Assembly (NCBI GenBank): GCA_963708455.1
Contig: CAVPSQ010000003.1
Span: 124,001 to 188,000 of the forward strand
Length of the DNA: 64,000 bases
From: CAIMUS01 sp963708455
GTDB taxonomy: Bacteria; Pseudomonadota; Gammaproteobacteria; Competibacterales; Competibacteraceae
Direction of reading: 5' to 3'
A program made the position numbers and the translations under genes. Numbering within the stretch: the stretch's first letter is position 1; every line of letters starts with the position of its first letter. Shown here piece by piece: positions 1 to 8,879 of the stretch. The notes under the pieces were generated by a model. It saw nothing but the letters and a program-made list of their open reading frames with translations, was not told the DNA's origin and did not search any database.

Positions 1-355
1 GGTCGGCGGCCAGATCGTAGACCATGCGTTGCCCATAGGCCGACCAGATCCAGGTCAAGCCGGCATCCAGCGCGCTGTTCAGGATAAATAAACCGAAGCT
101 CGCCGCCGCAGCCGCACAGATCAGCCACAGGGTGGTCGCCTGAGGCGTCCTGCCGGCCAGCAGCGACTGCAGGAAAGCCGGCGGCTGGCCGGGGCCGAGC
201 GCGTAGTCCACCAGTATTTTCAAAGGCCAGGGCTGCAGGGCGCTCACGCCAGCCACCACGGTGCTGAGCAGGAGAATCAGGACGAGTCCGCGCCACTGCC
301 GCCAAATGTCGGGCAGCATGCGCGCATACCGCTGCCTGGTGGAGCGCTCCGGCAT
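1..355 (-). CDS. ABC exporter, N-terminal membrane part (partial)
   Basis: The gene runs off the left edge, so only about 118 N-terminal residues are visible, read leftward from an ATG at 355. They show a short basic leader, a membrane segment (LVLILLLSTVVAGVSA), the sequence QPWPLKILVDYAL and then GQRMVYDLAAD, which is typical of the first transmembrane helices and first cytoplasmic loop of type IV (exporter-type) ABC transporters. The ATP-binding half, if fused, lies outside the window. It starts 9 bases after the stop of the glycosyltransferase fusion and so is probably in the same leftward polysaccharide operon. A role in exporting a glycan or lipid-linked product is inferred from the neighbours; the substrate cannot be read. 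Confidence 0.75.
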   Translation of the reverse strand, partial: MPERSTRQRYARMLPDIWRQWRGLVLILLLSTVVAGVSALQPWPLKILVDYALGPGQPPAFLQSLLAGRTPQATTLWLICAAAAASFGLFILNSALDAGLTWIWSAYGQRMVYDLAAD

Positions 356-364
356 GCCCGACGA

Positions 365-2888
365 TTACCCGCATTCAAGCTGTTGCAGGGCAGCTTGCAG
401 CGCCGTCATGGCGGCGCCGGCGTCCGCCAGCATCCGGGTCGCCAGCAGCAGCGCCAGACCGCCGGTCGGGACGGCAGCCAGCCAGGCCCCGTCACAGCCC
501 GCCGCGACAGTGACAGCGGCCAGCGCCGCGACCACGATTAACGCAACTTTGTTAAAGCGCGGCCACAGGCGAAAGCGGAACAGTTGCCGGCCGGCCCCGT
601 GTTCTTCCACAGCCGTCAGCAGCCGGGCGCCGCCAAGCAGCCCGCCACGCAGTTCCAGATCCCAGCGGTCATAATCGCCGCCGCGTTGCGCCACTGCGCC
701 ACCCTCATGCAGACGTTGCCACAGACTCTGTAGCAAAGCCACCGGCTCGATCCACTGCTCCCGCCAGAGCGTGGTCTTGAGCGGCAGGCAGCGCCACGCC
801 GCGCGCACGCCGCGCCGCCGCCAGGGACTCAGCCCGTGGCGCAGCCGCCCGATGAGCCGCGCCAACGGTTGCAGCAGGTGGAGCAGTGCCGTGAGCGCGC
901 GCAGTTTAAGCCGCTCGGCGCGGCGCGGTCGGGGCGTGGGAAAATCCGCCCGGGCGGCGCTTAATACTGCTTGCGCCAGCGGCGCGGCCAGCGCGACGCT
1001 GCACACCGGCACAGCCAGCAGTAGCGGCGACCAGGTAAGTCCCAGTAGGGACAGAAAAGCCAGCAGGCCGATGACCAGATACCATTCCGGCATCAACGGC
1101 AGGGAAACCAGCAGCCCGGTGGCCGGCTGATAGAGGGACTGGAACAGGGCTGCGCCCCACGGTCCCTGGTAGACCCGCCAGCGGCCGCTCGGCAGCACGG
1201 CGGTCAGACCCTTGCCGTACAGACGCCCGCTCCAGGTCAGATGCCCGAGGACGTTGTACTTATCCGGCCATTTTTCTTCCAGCAGTGCCTCGGCCTTGCC
1301 GTAACCCTGCTGCTGCCGCCAGTACATCTTGACGGAATTGCGGCGGTGGTGCCAATCCATCGCCCCGGCGTGAAAACCGATTTTTCCCCCTTGCACCTGC
1401 AAGCGCCAACACACATCCACGTCGTCGCCGGCGGCCCGGTAGCGCGGATCGAAGCCGTCGATGGCCGCCAGCGCTTCCCGCCGGAAGGCCATATTGCAGC
1501 CCGGAATATGCTCGGCCTCGCGGTCGGAGATCAGCACCTGCACGGGACCGCCCGGTGCATTGGCGATGCAATCGGCGATGGGACCGTCGCCGGGTGGGGC
1601 CAGATTGGGGCCGCCCACGCCGACATAGTCGGTGGTCATGAAGGTGTAGGCCAGGTAATGCAGCCAGTGCGGGTCGGGATAGGCGTCGTCGTCGATATAA
1701 GCGATGATGGCGCCGTCCGCCGCCTGCCAGCCGGTGTTGCGGGCATTGCTCAGACCCCGATTCTCGGTGCTGATCAGGCGGCAGGGGTATTCGCCGGCAA
1801 TCTGCGGCGTGCGGTCGGTAGAGCCGTCATTGACGACGATCACGTCGTAGTTGGGGTAAGCGAGCTGTGTCAGCCCTGCCAGCGTATCGCGGAGGGTGCG
1901 CTCGCCGTTATAGCTGCACACCACCACCGAGATGCGCGGCCATGGCGTGTCCGCCGCAAAGGGCGCGTCGGCGAACGCCCTGCTGACCGCGTGCAGCGCC
2001 GGCTTAGCCTGCCGGTCGCGGGTGGTGAGACCAAAATCCCAAGCGTCGATGTCGTAACCGCCACGCCACCATTCATCCGTCCAGGCAAACACGCAAGCCC
2101 CGGCGCAGCCGGCGGCGAAGGCGGCGTGCACCTGCCACGCCAGGCTTTCGGCCTGGGCCTGCTCGCCGTGGCGGCGGCTGTCGAGGCCGATTTCAGCCAG
2201 CAGCAGCGGCCGTTCGCCGGCCAGATTCTGGAGACGGGCCAGATAGGCGTCGAGCCGCTCTCTGGATTCCAGATAGACGTTCCAGCCGTACAAATCCAGA
2301 AAAGGCAGTTGCAGATATTCCGTGCTTGGAAAATTGATGTAGGTGACCAGCCCCTCCGGTATCTTCAGTTTTGGCGATGCGGTAGAGGTGCTCGATGAAG
2401 CGTTCGATCGACTGGCGGCCATGCCAGCGCACGATGGGGGAGGGGATTTCGTTGCCAACGGCGTAGCACAGCAGCGCCGGATGGCCGGCGCAGGCGCGCA
2501 CTCCGCTGCGCACCCGCTCCACGAGAGTCTTGATCAGCCGGGGCTCGTCCAGAAAGGCGACATGCTGTTCCCAGGCCAGCCCCACCATGACCCGCAGCCC
2601 GTGCCGCTGCGCGCAGTCCAGCAACCAGCGGGGCGGCGCGCTGTAAGTCCTGACCACGTTCAGACCGCTGGCCGCGATGGTGCCGAAATCCTGTTCCACC
2701 TGTGCGGGGGTGCCGTACTCGTCGCCGCGACTGTCCGGGCGAAACGTGCCGTAGGTCACGCCCTTGACCCACAGCTTGGCATTGCCCACATACAGAAATT
2801 TACCCCGCACGACCGGCCGGACACTTGCCGTGATCGAGCGATGCGCCGCTAAGTCGGGTGCGCCGACTGTCACCGTCGCCGCCGGCAC
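365..2888 (-). CDS. Glycoside hydrolase-like / family 2 glycosyltransferase fusion, one frameshift
   Basis: Two overlapping reading frames form one gene of about 840 residues. The first part (from 2888) reads KGVTYGTFRPDSRG and later a YAVGNEIP segment, as in (beta/alpha)8 glycoside hydrolases of the GH2 C-terminal type. The second part carries a GT2 (GT-A) domain with SVVVCSYNG, VNDGSTDRT and the metal-binding DDDAYPD, followed by several membrane helices. The frames join near 2365-2372, where removing one base restores ...AKTED-PEGLVTYINFPS. The break is therefore a single-base insertion, either real or an error. The protein probably transfers sugars to a surface or exported polysaccharide at the inner membrane; acceptor and sugar are unknown. 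The start is 4 bases downstream of the galE stop, so the two are probably cotranscribed. Confidence 0.75.
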
Positions 2889-2891
2889 CGC

Positions 2892-3950
2892 TCAGCTTCC
2901 GCTCGGAGTCGAGGTGGGTCGCAACGCCGCAAGGGCCGCCGCGGGTTGCTCATTGTCTGCCGGTTGGGCCGTGCTGTGCCAGCGCCAGGCAGTCGTCACG
3001 ATGGTGGGCAGATCGGAGCGGGTGGGACGCCATTCGAGCAGTTGGCGGGCGCGAGCCGGATCGGCTACCAGCGCCGGTGGATCGCCGGGACGGCGGGGTG
3101 CCTCGTGCACCGGCACGGGACCGCCGGCTGCCCGTTCTACTGCCGCAATGACTTCCCGCACCGAGTAGCCCTGACCGGTTCCCAGATTAAGCGCCGTACT
3201 GGGTCCTCCAGCGCGCAGATAATTCAGGGCGCGGACATGGGCATCGGCCAGATCGGTGACATGGATATAGTCGCGAATGGCCGTGCCGTCCGGCGTGGCG
3301 TAGTCCGTGCCGAACAGCTCCAGGTGATCGCGGCGGCCAAGCGCCGCCTGGACCGCCAACGGGATCAGATGAGTTTCGGGATCGTGTTCTTCGCCAAGCT
3401 CGCCCTCCGGGTCGGCGCCGGCGGCGTTGAAATAGCGCAAGGCAACCGCCCGCAAGCCGTGCGCAACGCCATGCCAATGCAGAGCGCGTTCGACAAACAG
3501 TTTGGATTCACCATAGGGATTGGTCGGCCGTTGCGATTGGTCTTCGCTGATAGGAAGTCGCTCCGGCAAGCCGTAGGTGGCGCAGGTGGATGAGAACACG
3601 ATATGCCGGACGTCGCTGGCGACCAGCGCATCCAGCAAGTTGAGCGTATTGACGACATTGTTGCGGAAATATTTGCCGGGGTCCTGCATGGACTCTCCGA
3701 CGTAGGCATACGCGGCAAAATGCACCACCGCCTGGATCGCATACGTTGCGATTGTGGCGCGCAGCAGGGTGGCGTCGGCGATATCCCCTTCCACCAGAGG
3801 ACCCCATTGGACGGCCCAGCGGTGGCCATAAACCAGGTTGTCCAGCGTGACCGGCTGGTAACCGGCGCTGGCCAGCATTTTGCAGGTGTGACTGCCGATG
3901 TAACCGGCGCCGCCGGTCACCAATACGGGAATGCGCATGGATTGGTTCAT
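2892..3950 (-). CDS. galE: UDP-glucose 4-epimerase
   Basis: This is an extended short-chain dehydrogenase/reductase. It has the NAD-binding GGAGYIGSH near its N-terminus, a catalytic Ser/Thr in FSSTCATYG, the YGESK (YxxxK) catalytic pair, and RYFNAAGADP and DGTAIRDYIHV, which are characteristic of GalE. It interconverts UDP-glucose and UDP-galactose in the cytoplasm and supplies galactosyl donors. The ATG at 3950 (or 3938) places the Rossmann glycine motif at the expected distance. An in-frame upstream ATG at 4007 would add about 19 poorly conserved residues and overlap the preceding gene by 8 bases. It lies between a UDP-glucuronate decarboxylase and the GH/GT2 fusion, consistent with nucleotide-sugar supply for a polysaccharide. 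Confidence 0.9.
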   Translation of the reverse strand: MNQSMRIPVLVTGGAGYIGSHTCKMLASAGYQPVTLDNLVYGHRWAVQWGPLVEGDIADATLLRATIATYAIQAVVHFAAYAYVGESMQDPGKYFRNNVVNTLNLLDALVASDVRHIVFSSTCATYGLPERLPISEDQSQRPTNPYGESKLFVERALHWHGVAHGLRAVALRYFNAAGADPEGELGEEHDPETHLIPLAVQAALGRRDHLELFGTDYATPDGTAIRDYIHVTDLADAHVRALNYLRAGGPSTALNLGTGQGYSVREVIAAVERAAGGPVPVHEAPRRPGDPPALVADPARARQLLEWRPTRSDLPTIVTTAWRWHSTAQPADNEQPAAALAALRPTSTPSGS

Positions 3951-3999
3951 GAAAGATAAAGATTCAGGTTCGAGGCTTGCGGACGATAGCTGCCCTTGT

Positions 4000-4995
4000 T
4001 TACACATCCAGCGTGAGGGAGGCGCCCGCTTTGCTTTTAGGCAGTTTATGCAGCAAGTCGTCGAAATAAGTGATGGTTTTCACCAGTCCGTCGTGCAGGC
4101 TGGTCCGGGGCTCCCAGCCGAGTCGCTCCCGGGCGAGGGAAATATCCGGCCGCCGCTGTTTCGGATCATCCTGGGGCAAGGGCTTAAAGCTCAGTTCGGA
4201 GTGAGAGCCGCTCAGGTCGATGATTTTTTCGGCCAGTTCCAGTACGGTCGCCTCGACCGGATTGCCGAGGTTGACAGGTCCGGTCAGCTCGTCAGGGCTG
4301 TTCATGAAGCGCACCAGCGATTCGATCAGATCGTCCACGTAACAGAAGGAGCGGGTCTGGGCGCCGTCGCCGTAAAGGGTCAGGGGTTCATCGTTGAGCG
4401 CCTGCATGATGAAATTCGACACCACCCGCCCGTCGTTGGGATTCATCCGTGGGCCGTAGGTATTGAAAATACGCCCGATCTTGATCGACAGGTCGTGCTG
4501 GCGGTGATAATCGAAAAACAGAGTTTCAGCGCAGCGTTTGCCCTCGTCGTAGCAGGAGCGGTAGCCGATGGGATTCACATGCCCCCAATAGCTTTCGTGT
4601 TGCGGATGGACCTGCGGGTCGCCGTACACCTCGCTGGTCGATGCCTGCAAGATTCTGATGCGCAGGCGTTTGGCGAGCCCCAGCATGTTGATGGAGCCCA
4701 GCACGCAGGTTTTCATGGTTTGTATCGGGTCGTGCTGGTAGTGAACCGGCGATGCCGGGCAGGCCAGGTTATAGATTTCATTTACCTGCAGGTAGAGCGG
4801 TAAGGAAATGTCGTGATTCAACACCTCGAAGTAGGGATTATCCATCAAATGCACGATATTAGCTTTGGCGCCCGTGTAAAAATTATCGACGCAGAGCACA
4901 TCGTGGCCTTCCAGCAGCAGGCGTTCGCACAAATGCGATCCAAGAAAACCGGCGCCCCCGGTTATTAGTGTCCGTCTCAGGTTGAATCGTGACAT
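4000..4995 (-). CDS. UDP-glucuronate decarboxylase (UDP-xylose synthase)-like SDR
   Basis: This extended SDR of about 331 residues has the Rossmann motif GGAGFLGSHL at the N-terminus, LQASTSEVYGDP with the catalytic serine/threonine, YDEGKR (YxxxK) and GRIFNTYGPRM. It continues with GRVVSNFI and a C-terminal substrate-binding region (GDGAQTRSFCYV). These signatures, and the lack of a fused formyltransferase, match the UXS clade, which converts UDP-glucuronate to UDP-xylose with bound NAD. The start at MSRFNLR was chosen because it precedes the glycine motif by the usual distance; an in-frame ATG 18 bases upstream is possible. It is the first gene of the leftward operon with galE and the GT2 fusion. 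A related UDP-sugar 4,6-dehydratase activity cannot be excluded. Confidence 0.85.
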   Translation of the reverse strand: MSRFNLRRTLITGGAGFLGSHLCERLLLEGHDVLCVDNFYTGAKANIVHLMDNPYFEVLNHDISLPLYLQVNEIYNLACPASPVHYQHDPIQTMKTCVLGSINMLGLAKRLRIRILQASTSEVYGDPQVHPQHESYWGHVNPIGYRSCYDEGKRCAETLFFDYHRQHDLSIKIGRIFNTYGPRMNPNDGRVVSNFIMQALNDEPLTLYGDGAQTRSFCYVDDLIESLVRFMNSPDELTGPVNLGNPVEATVLELAEKIIDLSGSHSELSFKPLPQDDPKQRRPDISLARERLGWEPRTSLHDGLVKTITYFDDLLHKLPKSKAGASLTLDV

Positions 4996-5163
4996 TATTA
5001 CCTCATCAATCAATAACTTGGAATTTGCTGTAAGCTAAATTGCTACCATTTTATTAAATTGGAGTATAGAGCAAACTGGGGTGTTTTTACTATGTCGCCA
5101 GCAAGCCTCCCCGCGTGGTTTCAGGGATAGGGATAGCAACCCACCCTGTTCAGGCTGATCCGG

Positions 5164-5325
5164 TCAGTCCGCCTTGACCGGTGCCCTTTCTTCAGACTGT
5201 AGCGCAACAGCCGTGCGGGTCGGTGTTGCCTCTCCAGCGGGTGCGCTGAGAACGAGACAGGGGCGGATCTTAGCTGCCAGTCCAAGATCGACCAACCACA
5301 CCTCACCGCGTCGGGGTGCTTTCAC
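5164..5325 (-). pseudogene. MazF/PemK-like toxin, C-terminally truncated
   Basis: This short leftward reading frame (53 residues) begins at a GTG that overlaps the stop of the upstream antitoxin-like gene (GTGA), a typical toxin-antitoxin coupling. It reads KAPRRGEVWLVDLG, then RPCLVLSAPAGE, which is the first beta-strand and the conserved RP(C/A)LVLS strand of MazF/PemK mRNA interferases. Family members are about 105-120 residues. Here the sequence diverges after about residue 35 and stops, lacking the TSL/H region and the C-terminal helix, so no active fold is expected. It is probably a decayed toxin; I saw no downstream remnant that restores it. Confidence 0.6.
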
Positions 5326-5510
5326 CCTTGAGCCTCACGCTGATCAAGCTCTTGAAAGACTTGATTTGCTGCGAGCAGTAGTTCTTCGTCCGACAGTGCT
5401 GAGTAGGAGGACTCAAACGTGTGGCGAAGAAGTTCAACCAGAACCTCGCGCTGGTCTGACTCAGGTAACGCCTCAAAAGATTCAATCAATTGACGGGCTG
5501 CTGTGCTCAT
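5322..5510 (-). CDS. Putative antitoxin of the truncated MazF-like toxin
   Basis: A 62-residue acidic, helical protein starts at an ATG giving MSTAARQLIESFEALPE. It continues with DQREVLVELLRHTFES, has a C-terminal acidic helix, and overlaps the MazF-like fragment by four bases. The position, size and overlap fit an antitoxin that would wrap a MazF-type toxin. I see no recognisable ribbon-helix-helix or AbrB DNA-binding motif, so the family is unassigned and the role rests on context. With its partner truncated it may be a relic. Confidence 0.5.
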   Translation of the reverse strand: MSTAARQLIESFEALPESDQREVLVELLRHTFESSYSALSDEELLLAANQVFQELDQREAQG

Positions 5511-5556
5511 AAGCTGATTATAACTGGTGAAATTGGTCAGGCCCTTAACAGGGAAG

Positions 5557-5808
5557 TTAGGCCATATCAGACTCATACTCGTATACAGGAACTTCGACAG
5601 TTTTTATGGGTTCCTTTTCTTCTTGAAGAATCCGATCAATAGCTTTTGATACGTCCGGCTTCAAGAATTTTTCTCCACACTTCTGGCACATCCCGACAGG
5701 GACATTCTCCAACACAAATAACTTCCCTTTCCACCTGAATTCACGAGGCATTAATTGCTCTCTTACCTCACCTCCACAATAGAAACAATCACTATATTTC
5801 TTTGGCAT
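5557..5808 (-). CDS. YgiT-type zinc finger protein (MqsA N-terminal-like antitoxin)
   Basis: This 83-residue protein contains FYCGGEVRE and GMCQKCGEKF, two Cys pairs about 33 residues apart that form the zinc-binding half of MqsA/YgiT proteins. YgiT-type proteins are commonly the antitoxin partner of a DUF4258 protein encoded immediately upstream, which is the arrangement here. The ATG at 5808 is preceded by AAGGAG. The C-terminus is acidic and lacks the helix-turn-helix of full MqsA. The partner gene has been split by a MITE, so this antitoxin may now have no toxin to neutralise. Confidence 0.75.
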   Translation of the reverse strand: MPKKYSDCFYCGGEVREQLMPREFRWKGKLFVLENVPVGMCQKCGEKFLKPDVSKAIDRILQEEKEPIKTVEVPVYEYESDMA

Positions 5809-5823
5809 AACTTGGAAACTCCT

Positions 5824-6392
5824 TCATCGATTCCCGATATGCGGATCTTTCCACTTCGGCATCGTTGGAACATACCCTGTTATGAGAATCAAATGCCCTG
5901 TAGAATTTCGACTACACACAATATGGACTGGGATACCATCTAGGCTGTTGAATTTGTAGCAATTCCTCTGGATTTTCTTCATGCAACTTTGCTGTACTGA
6001 TCAAGCAGGCTTTGGTGCGTAGGACGCACCCTACATTATAGTTCGGCTAATTGAGAACCAGACCTATGCAGTGATATCCCTGGGAGCGCCAACGGCAACG
6101 AATGTCTGGATAACCATTAGCGAGACTATAAAATGATTTATGCATGAACAGATGCTGATTAAAATTAGCCAGATTCAACAGCCTAGATACCATCCGGTGT
6201 GAAACCTAAGACCAAACAGCTTTCTCCTCGAGGATCATCAGGATATTCTTCTATTACCTCACCCTCTGATAAAGCCACTTCGAGTTGAGAAGTCGTTAAA
6301 CCATCTGCAAGATGTTCATTATCCGCATGAATCGATATTTCATAACTCTGTTGCTCAATTTCAGTATGAATGAAATCGGACGTGATACTCAT
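5824..6392 (-). pseudogene. DUF4258 (putative toxin) gene interrupted by a MITE
   Basis: The N-terminal piece (from 6392) ends in YPDDPRGESCLVLGFTPDGI and the C-terminal piece resumes with PVHIVCSRNSTGHLILITGY, ending at the TGA at 5824. Removing the 245-bp element at 5941-6185 and one copy of its 9-bp target duplication rejoins both in frame into a 104-residue protein. That is a normal length for DUF4258, whose members have HAxxR-type and PDD(P)RGxSCLxLG motifs and behave as toxins paired with YgiT-type antitoxins. The reading frame as it stands is broken, so the toxin should be inactive. It is the first gene of the pair with the zinc-finger gene at 5557-5808. Confidence 0.8.
5941..6185. mobile_element. 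MITE copy 1 (245 bp, 9-bp target duplication)
   Basis: The ends are inverted repeats. The left begins TAGGCTGTTGAATTTG and the right, read on the complement, begins TAGGCTGTTGAATCTG, about 16 bp with one mismatch. GATACCATC occurs at 5932-5940 and again at 6186-6194, a perfect 9-bp target duplication. There is no transposase reading frame inside. A second copy lies at 43411-43710 with its own different 9-bp duplication, which shows that both moved as units and were mobilised in trans. The insertion disrupts the DUF4258 gene. Confidence 0.9.
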
Positions 6393-6643
6393 TCCTATCT
6401 ATCCAGATGTTACCCAACGATCGAGTTCACAGGGCGCGCGCAGTGCTTTTTTCTGCAGACTCAGCCTGTAGCCCGTAGTTGGGGGCCAACGAATCCTTAA
6501 GTGTCCCGGCCTCAACAATAGGCCGGCAACGGCCTGCGGCCTTATTCCAATCTATTGTCTTACCCTGCAAACTGGTCAATGCTCTAGGATTGTCCTTGAA
6601 CATCTGACCCTGACTGCCATGATCACAACCTGACCAGCCCACT

Positions 6644-6670
6644 CCCTATCGCGAGCCAACTCGCTCCTAC
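6644..6670. repeat. REP-like palindrome at the 3' end of the DUF6515-like gene
   Basis: The sequence CCTATCGCGAGCCAACTCGC followed by TCCTAC resembles the GTAGGAGCGAG...CTCGCGA class of repetitive extragenic palindromes common in pseudomonad-like genomes. It can fold through GCGAG/CTCGC. It overlaps the stop codon (TAG at 6669-6667) of the gene at 6667-7455 and could act as a 3' mRNA stabiliser or terminator. Only one copy of this class was noticed in the window. Confidence 0.45.
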
Positions 6671-7455
6671 GGCCGGCTCACCACGTAAACCGTGCGGCCG
6701 TTACTGATGTAGGGCCGGTAGTAGGCACCGTTGACTACGTGATAGCGGACGCCACCGATGGTAGTGACCGTCGCTCCCGCCGGGAGCACGGCAACCGTCG
6801 TGCCCACTGGCCCACTGGGCGGTGGCGCCACGACCACGTAACTGTTGCCGCTCGGTTGATAATAGGTGCCGCCGCAATTCCGGTAAGCGACCCCGTTGGA
6901 ATAGACGGTCGTACAGCCTTTCGGTAGCGACGCCACCGCCGCGCCTACCGCCATGCCAGCGGCAACAGCTCCCGGCGCAGGATAACCGGGCCGGTAGTAA
7001 TAGTTATTGCCGCCATAGCCGCAATTACGGTTATCACAGTAATCCTGCCAGTCTTCACGAGTATCTTCACGGTAGTCCTGGCGGTTTTGCTGCCATTCGT
7101 TGGCCGCATTCGCCCGATTCTGCTGCGCCTGCTGAGCAGTCTGCGTGCGATTCTGCTGCGCCTGCTGAGCAGTCTGCGTGCGATTCTGCTGCGCTTGACC
7201 AGTCATGTTTCGCGGATTTTGCTGGAGTTGCTGGCGGTTGGCCGGCAGGTTCCGGGCATTATTAAAGCGCACGCTGCCGCCGCCCATACTACCAGAGCGG
7301 TCGGCGTTAAGGCTGCGACCACCGCCGCCACCGCCGCCACCGCCGCGACCGCCGCGCTCGAAAGCGGCAGCTTCTTCACTGACCATCCCCACCAGGCCCA
7401 GCATGAACAGCACTGCCACGGCAGGCATGAAAGACGTCATCCAACTACACTTCAT
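6667..7455 (-). CDS. Exported glycine-rich protein, DUF6515-like
   Basis: The 262-residue protein starts with a signal peptide (basic MKCSW, hydrophobic core AVAVLFMLGLVGM, then EEAAAFERG). A polyglycine stretch follows, then two or three near-identical AQQNRTQTAQQ repeats, a DYREDTREDWQDYCD acidic patch and an NYYYRPGYP segment. The C-terminus repeats short beta-strand units ending in a valine of the type YYRPYISNGRTVYVV, as in DUF6515/periplasmic beta-rich proteins. It is probably periplasmic or cell-surface; no enzymatic motif is visible. It is 9 bases downstream of the DUF2092-like gene and probably cotranscribed. Confidence 0.65.
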   Translation of the reverse strand: MKCSWMTSFMPAVAVLFMLGLVGMVSEEAAAFERGGRGGGGGGGGGRSLNADRSGSMGGGSVRFNNARNLPANRQQLQQNPRNMTGQAQQNRTQTAQQAQQNRTQTAQQAQQNRANAANEWQQNRQDYREDTREDWQDYCDNRNCGYGGNNYYYRPGYPAPGAVAAGMAVGAAVASLPKGCTTVYSNGVAYRNCGGTYYQPSGNSYVVVAPPPSGPVGTTVAVLPAGATVTTIGGVRYHVVNGAYYRPYISNGRTVYVVSRP

Positions 7456-7464
7456 CGCATCACC

Positions 7465-8238
7465 TCACCTGGTCTTCTTTGCAGTGGCTGGCGGCTTAGG
7501 CAGAAAGTCGATTTTCTCGGCCTTCTCCGGCGGCGTAAAGCTGAATTGATTCGCACTGAATTCTGGCATGAAATTCCATTGCGAATACAAGCCGGTATAT
7601 TGCGGTACCTGCTTGATCTGCTTGTAGGTGATCACCAGCTTTCTGGGCACCGGCTTATCGCCCTCTTCGATCCAGATCTGCCAATCGATATCCGGCTGGC
7701 TGAAGGCCAGATGATGACAGGGAACCCCCTGTACCTTGTGCAAGCCCACATAAAAGCCGGATATCACTTTTTCCGTCAGCACCTGATACGGGTCATTCAT
7801 CACGAAATCCGCCGCGGGCAGATCCAGACCGTAGCGTTCCTGGATATGATTCAGCACCGTATCGAGATCGCCGGCTATGGCCGCCGTAGCGTAGTTATTG
7901 TTGTCAATATCCAGCAGGGTGATGGATGCGCCGTCGTACCAGAATTGTCTCTGCAAGGTGTCCCCTTCGACGGTGACCTGCAGGCGATCGGGCCGTTGCA
8001 CCGCGACCTGGGTGCTGGCCGACAGTTGCAGCTTCTGGCCGCGCTCCAGGGCTTCGAAGCTGGCGTCGATATGGAAGCTGAAACGTGGCTGGGCTTTAAG
8101 AAAGTCGCTCATCTGGCGCAGGCTGCGCTCGGCTTGCGGTTCGATTTTAGGTGGTGCTTCCTTGCCGGCGCCAAGACCCGCATAAGTAAACGGCAGAACA
8201 GCCGTCAGTAGTAACAACAGGATTCTTCGGCATCGCAT
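7465..8238 (-). CDS. DUF2092 family periplasmic protein
   Basis: The start at 8238 gives a signal peptide (RCRRILLLLLTAVLPFTYAG), with GAGAGGA-type Shine-Dalgarno bases about 10 bp upstream; the longer open frame upstream has no such signal. The mature protein (about 235 residues) has ERSLRQMSDFLKAQPRFSF, RPDRLQVTVEGDTLQRQFWY and YYVGLHKVQGVPCHHLAF-like strands, the layout of DUF2092 proteins. These resemble LolA/LolB-type half-barrels and often sit next to small glycine-rich exported proteins, as here. The biochemical function is unknown. Confidence 0.7.
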   Translation of the reverse strand: MRCRRILLLLLTAVLPFTYAGLGAGKEAPPKIEPQAERSLRQMSDFLKAQPRFSFHIDASFEALERGQKLQLSASTQVAVQRPDRLQVTVEGDTLQRQFWYDGASITLLDIDNNNYATAAIAGDLDTVLNHIQERYGLDLPAADFVMNDPYQVLTEKVISGFYVGLHKVQGVPCHHLAFSQPDIDWQIWIEEGDKPVPRKLVITYKQIKQVPQYTGLYSQWNFMPEFSANQFSFTPPEKAEKIDFLPKPPATAKKTR

Positions 8239-8471
8239 CGATAACGTCCTCTCAGATTGGTGCATAAAAGCTTGGGTCGACGGCAACCAGTTTATCAGGA
8301 TGTCGCCACGCCTACTTGTCGCAGTAGCGCCCGCATCAATCGCGAACGATGCGCTTCCCTTCGGTCCGTGCATCCTACGTGCTCCGCTGGCTGACTGATC
8401 CGGTAGCCCGGATGGCAGGCCGGAGGTCGGAATCCGGGGTTTAGCGGGGTGATCCCGGATTGCGCAAGGAG

Positions 8472-8879
8472 TCATGATTCCATGTCGCTGAACGGGTTCA
8501 ACAGACCGATGCCACAGCCCTCGAAATCCTTCGTGTTGCGGGTCGCCAGGGTAAGTTGATGAACCTGGGCAGTCGCGGCGATCAACATATCAGGCTGACT
8601 ACGGATGGCGCCGCGTAGGGAAAACTGGCCCCGTAAAGTTCCGGCACAACGAGCAATAACCTCGGTCACCGGAAAAACGTGGCATTGCTCAGCGACAAAG
8701 GCTTCAAAGACCTCCAGCAAACGACGGTTAGCCTTGCGGGTTAGACCGTAGATGGCTTCCTCCACAGTGACGGCGGAAATAGCGACCATAGATTGCACCG
8801 CGGCCCACGCCAATACACCAGGGTTTGGCATGGGCCGCAGCAGTTCACTAATAACATTGGTATCAATCAGATAATTCAT
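8472..8879 (-). CDS. VapC-type PIN domain toxin
   Basis: A PIN-domain ribonuclease of about 135 residues starts MNYLIDTNVISELLRP, which contains the first catalytic aspartate (DTN). It has the conserved glutamate in SAVTVEEAIYGL and later acidic residues in QPDMLIAATA and TRNTKDFEG. These are the four acidic positions expected for metal-dependent RNA cleavage. The start lies inside the last 17 bases of the upstream antitoxin gene, so the two are translationally coupled. Members of this subgroup cleave specific RNAs, such as initiator tRNA or rRNA loops; the target cannot be read from the sequence. Confidence 0.85.
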   Translation of the reverse strand: MNYLIDTNVISELLRPMPNPGVLAWAAVQSMVAISAVTVEEAIYGLTRKANRRLLEVFEAFVAEQCHVFPVTEVIARCAGTLRGQFSLRGAIRSQPDMLIAATAQVHQLTLATRNTKDFEGCGIGLLNPFSDMES

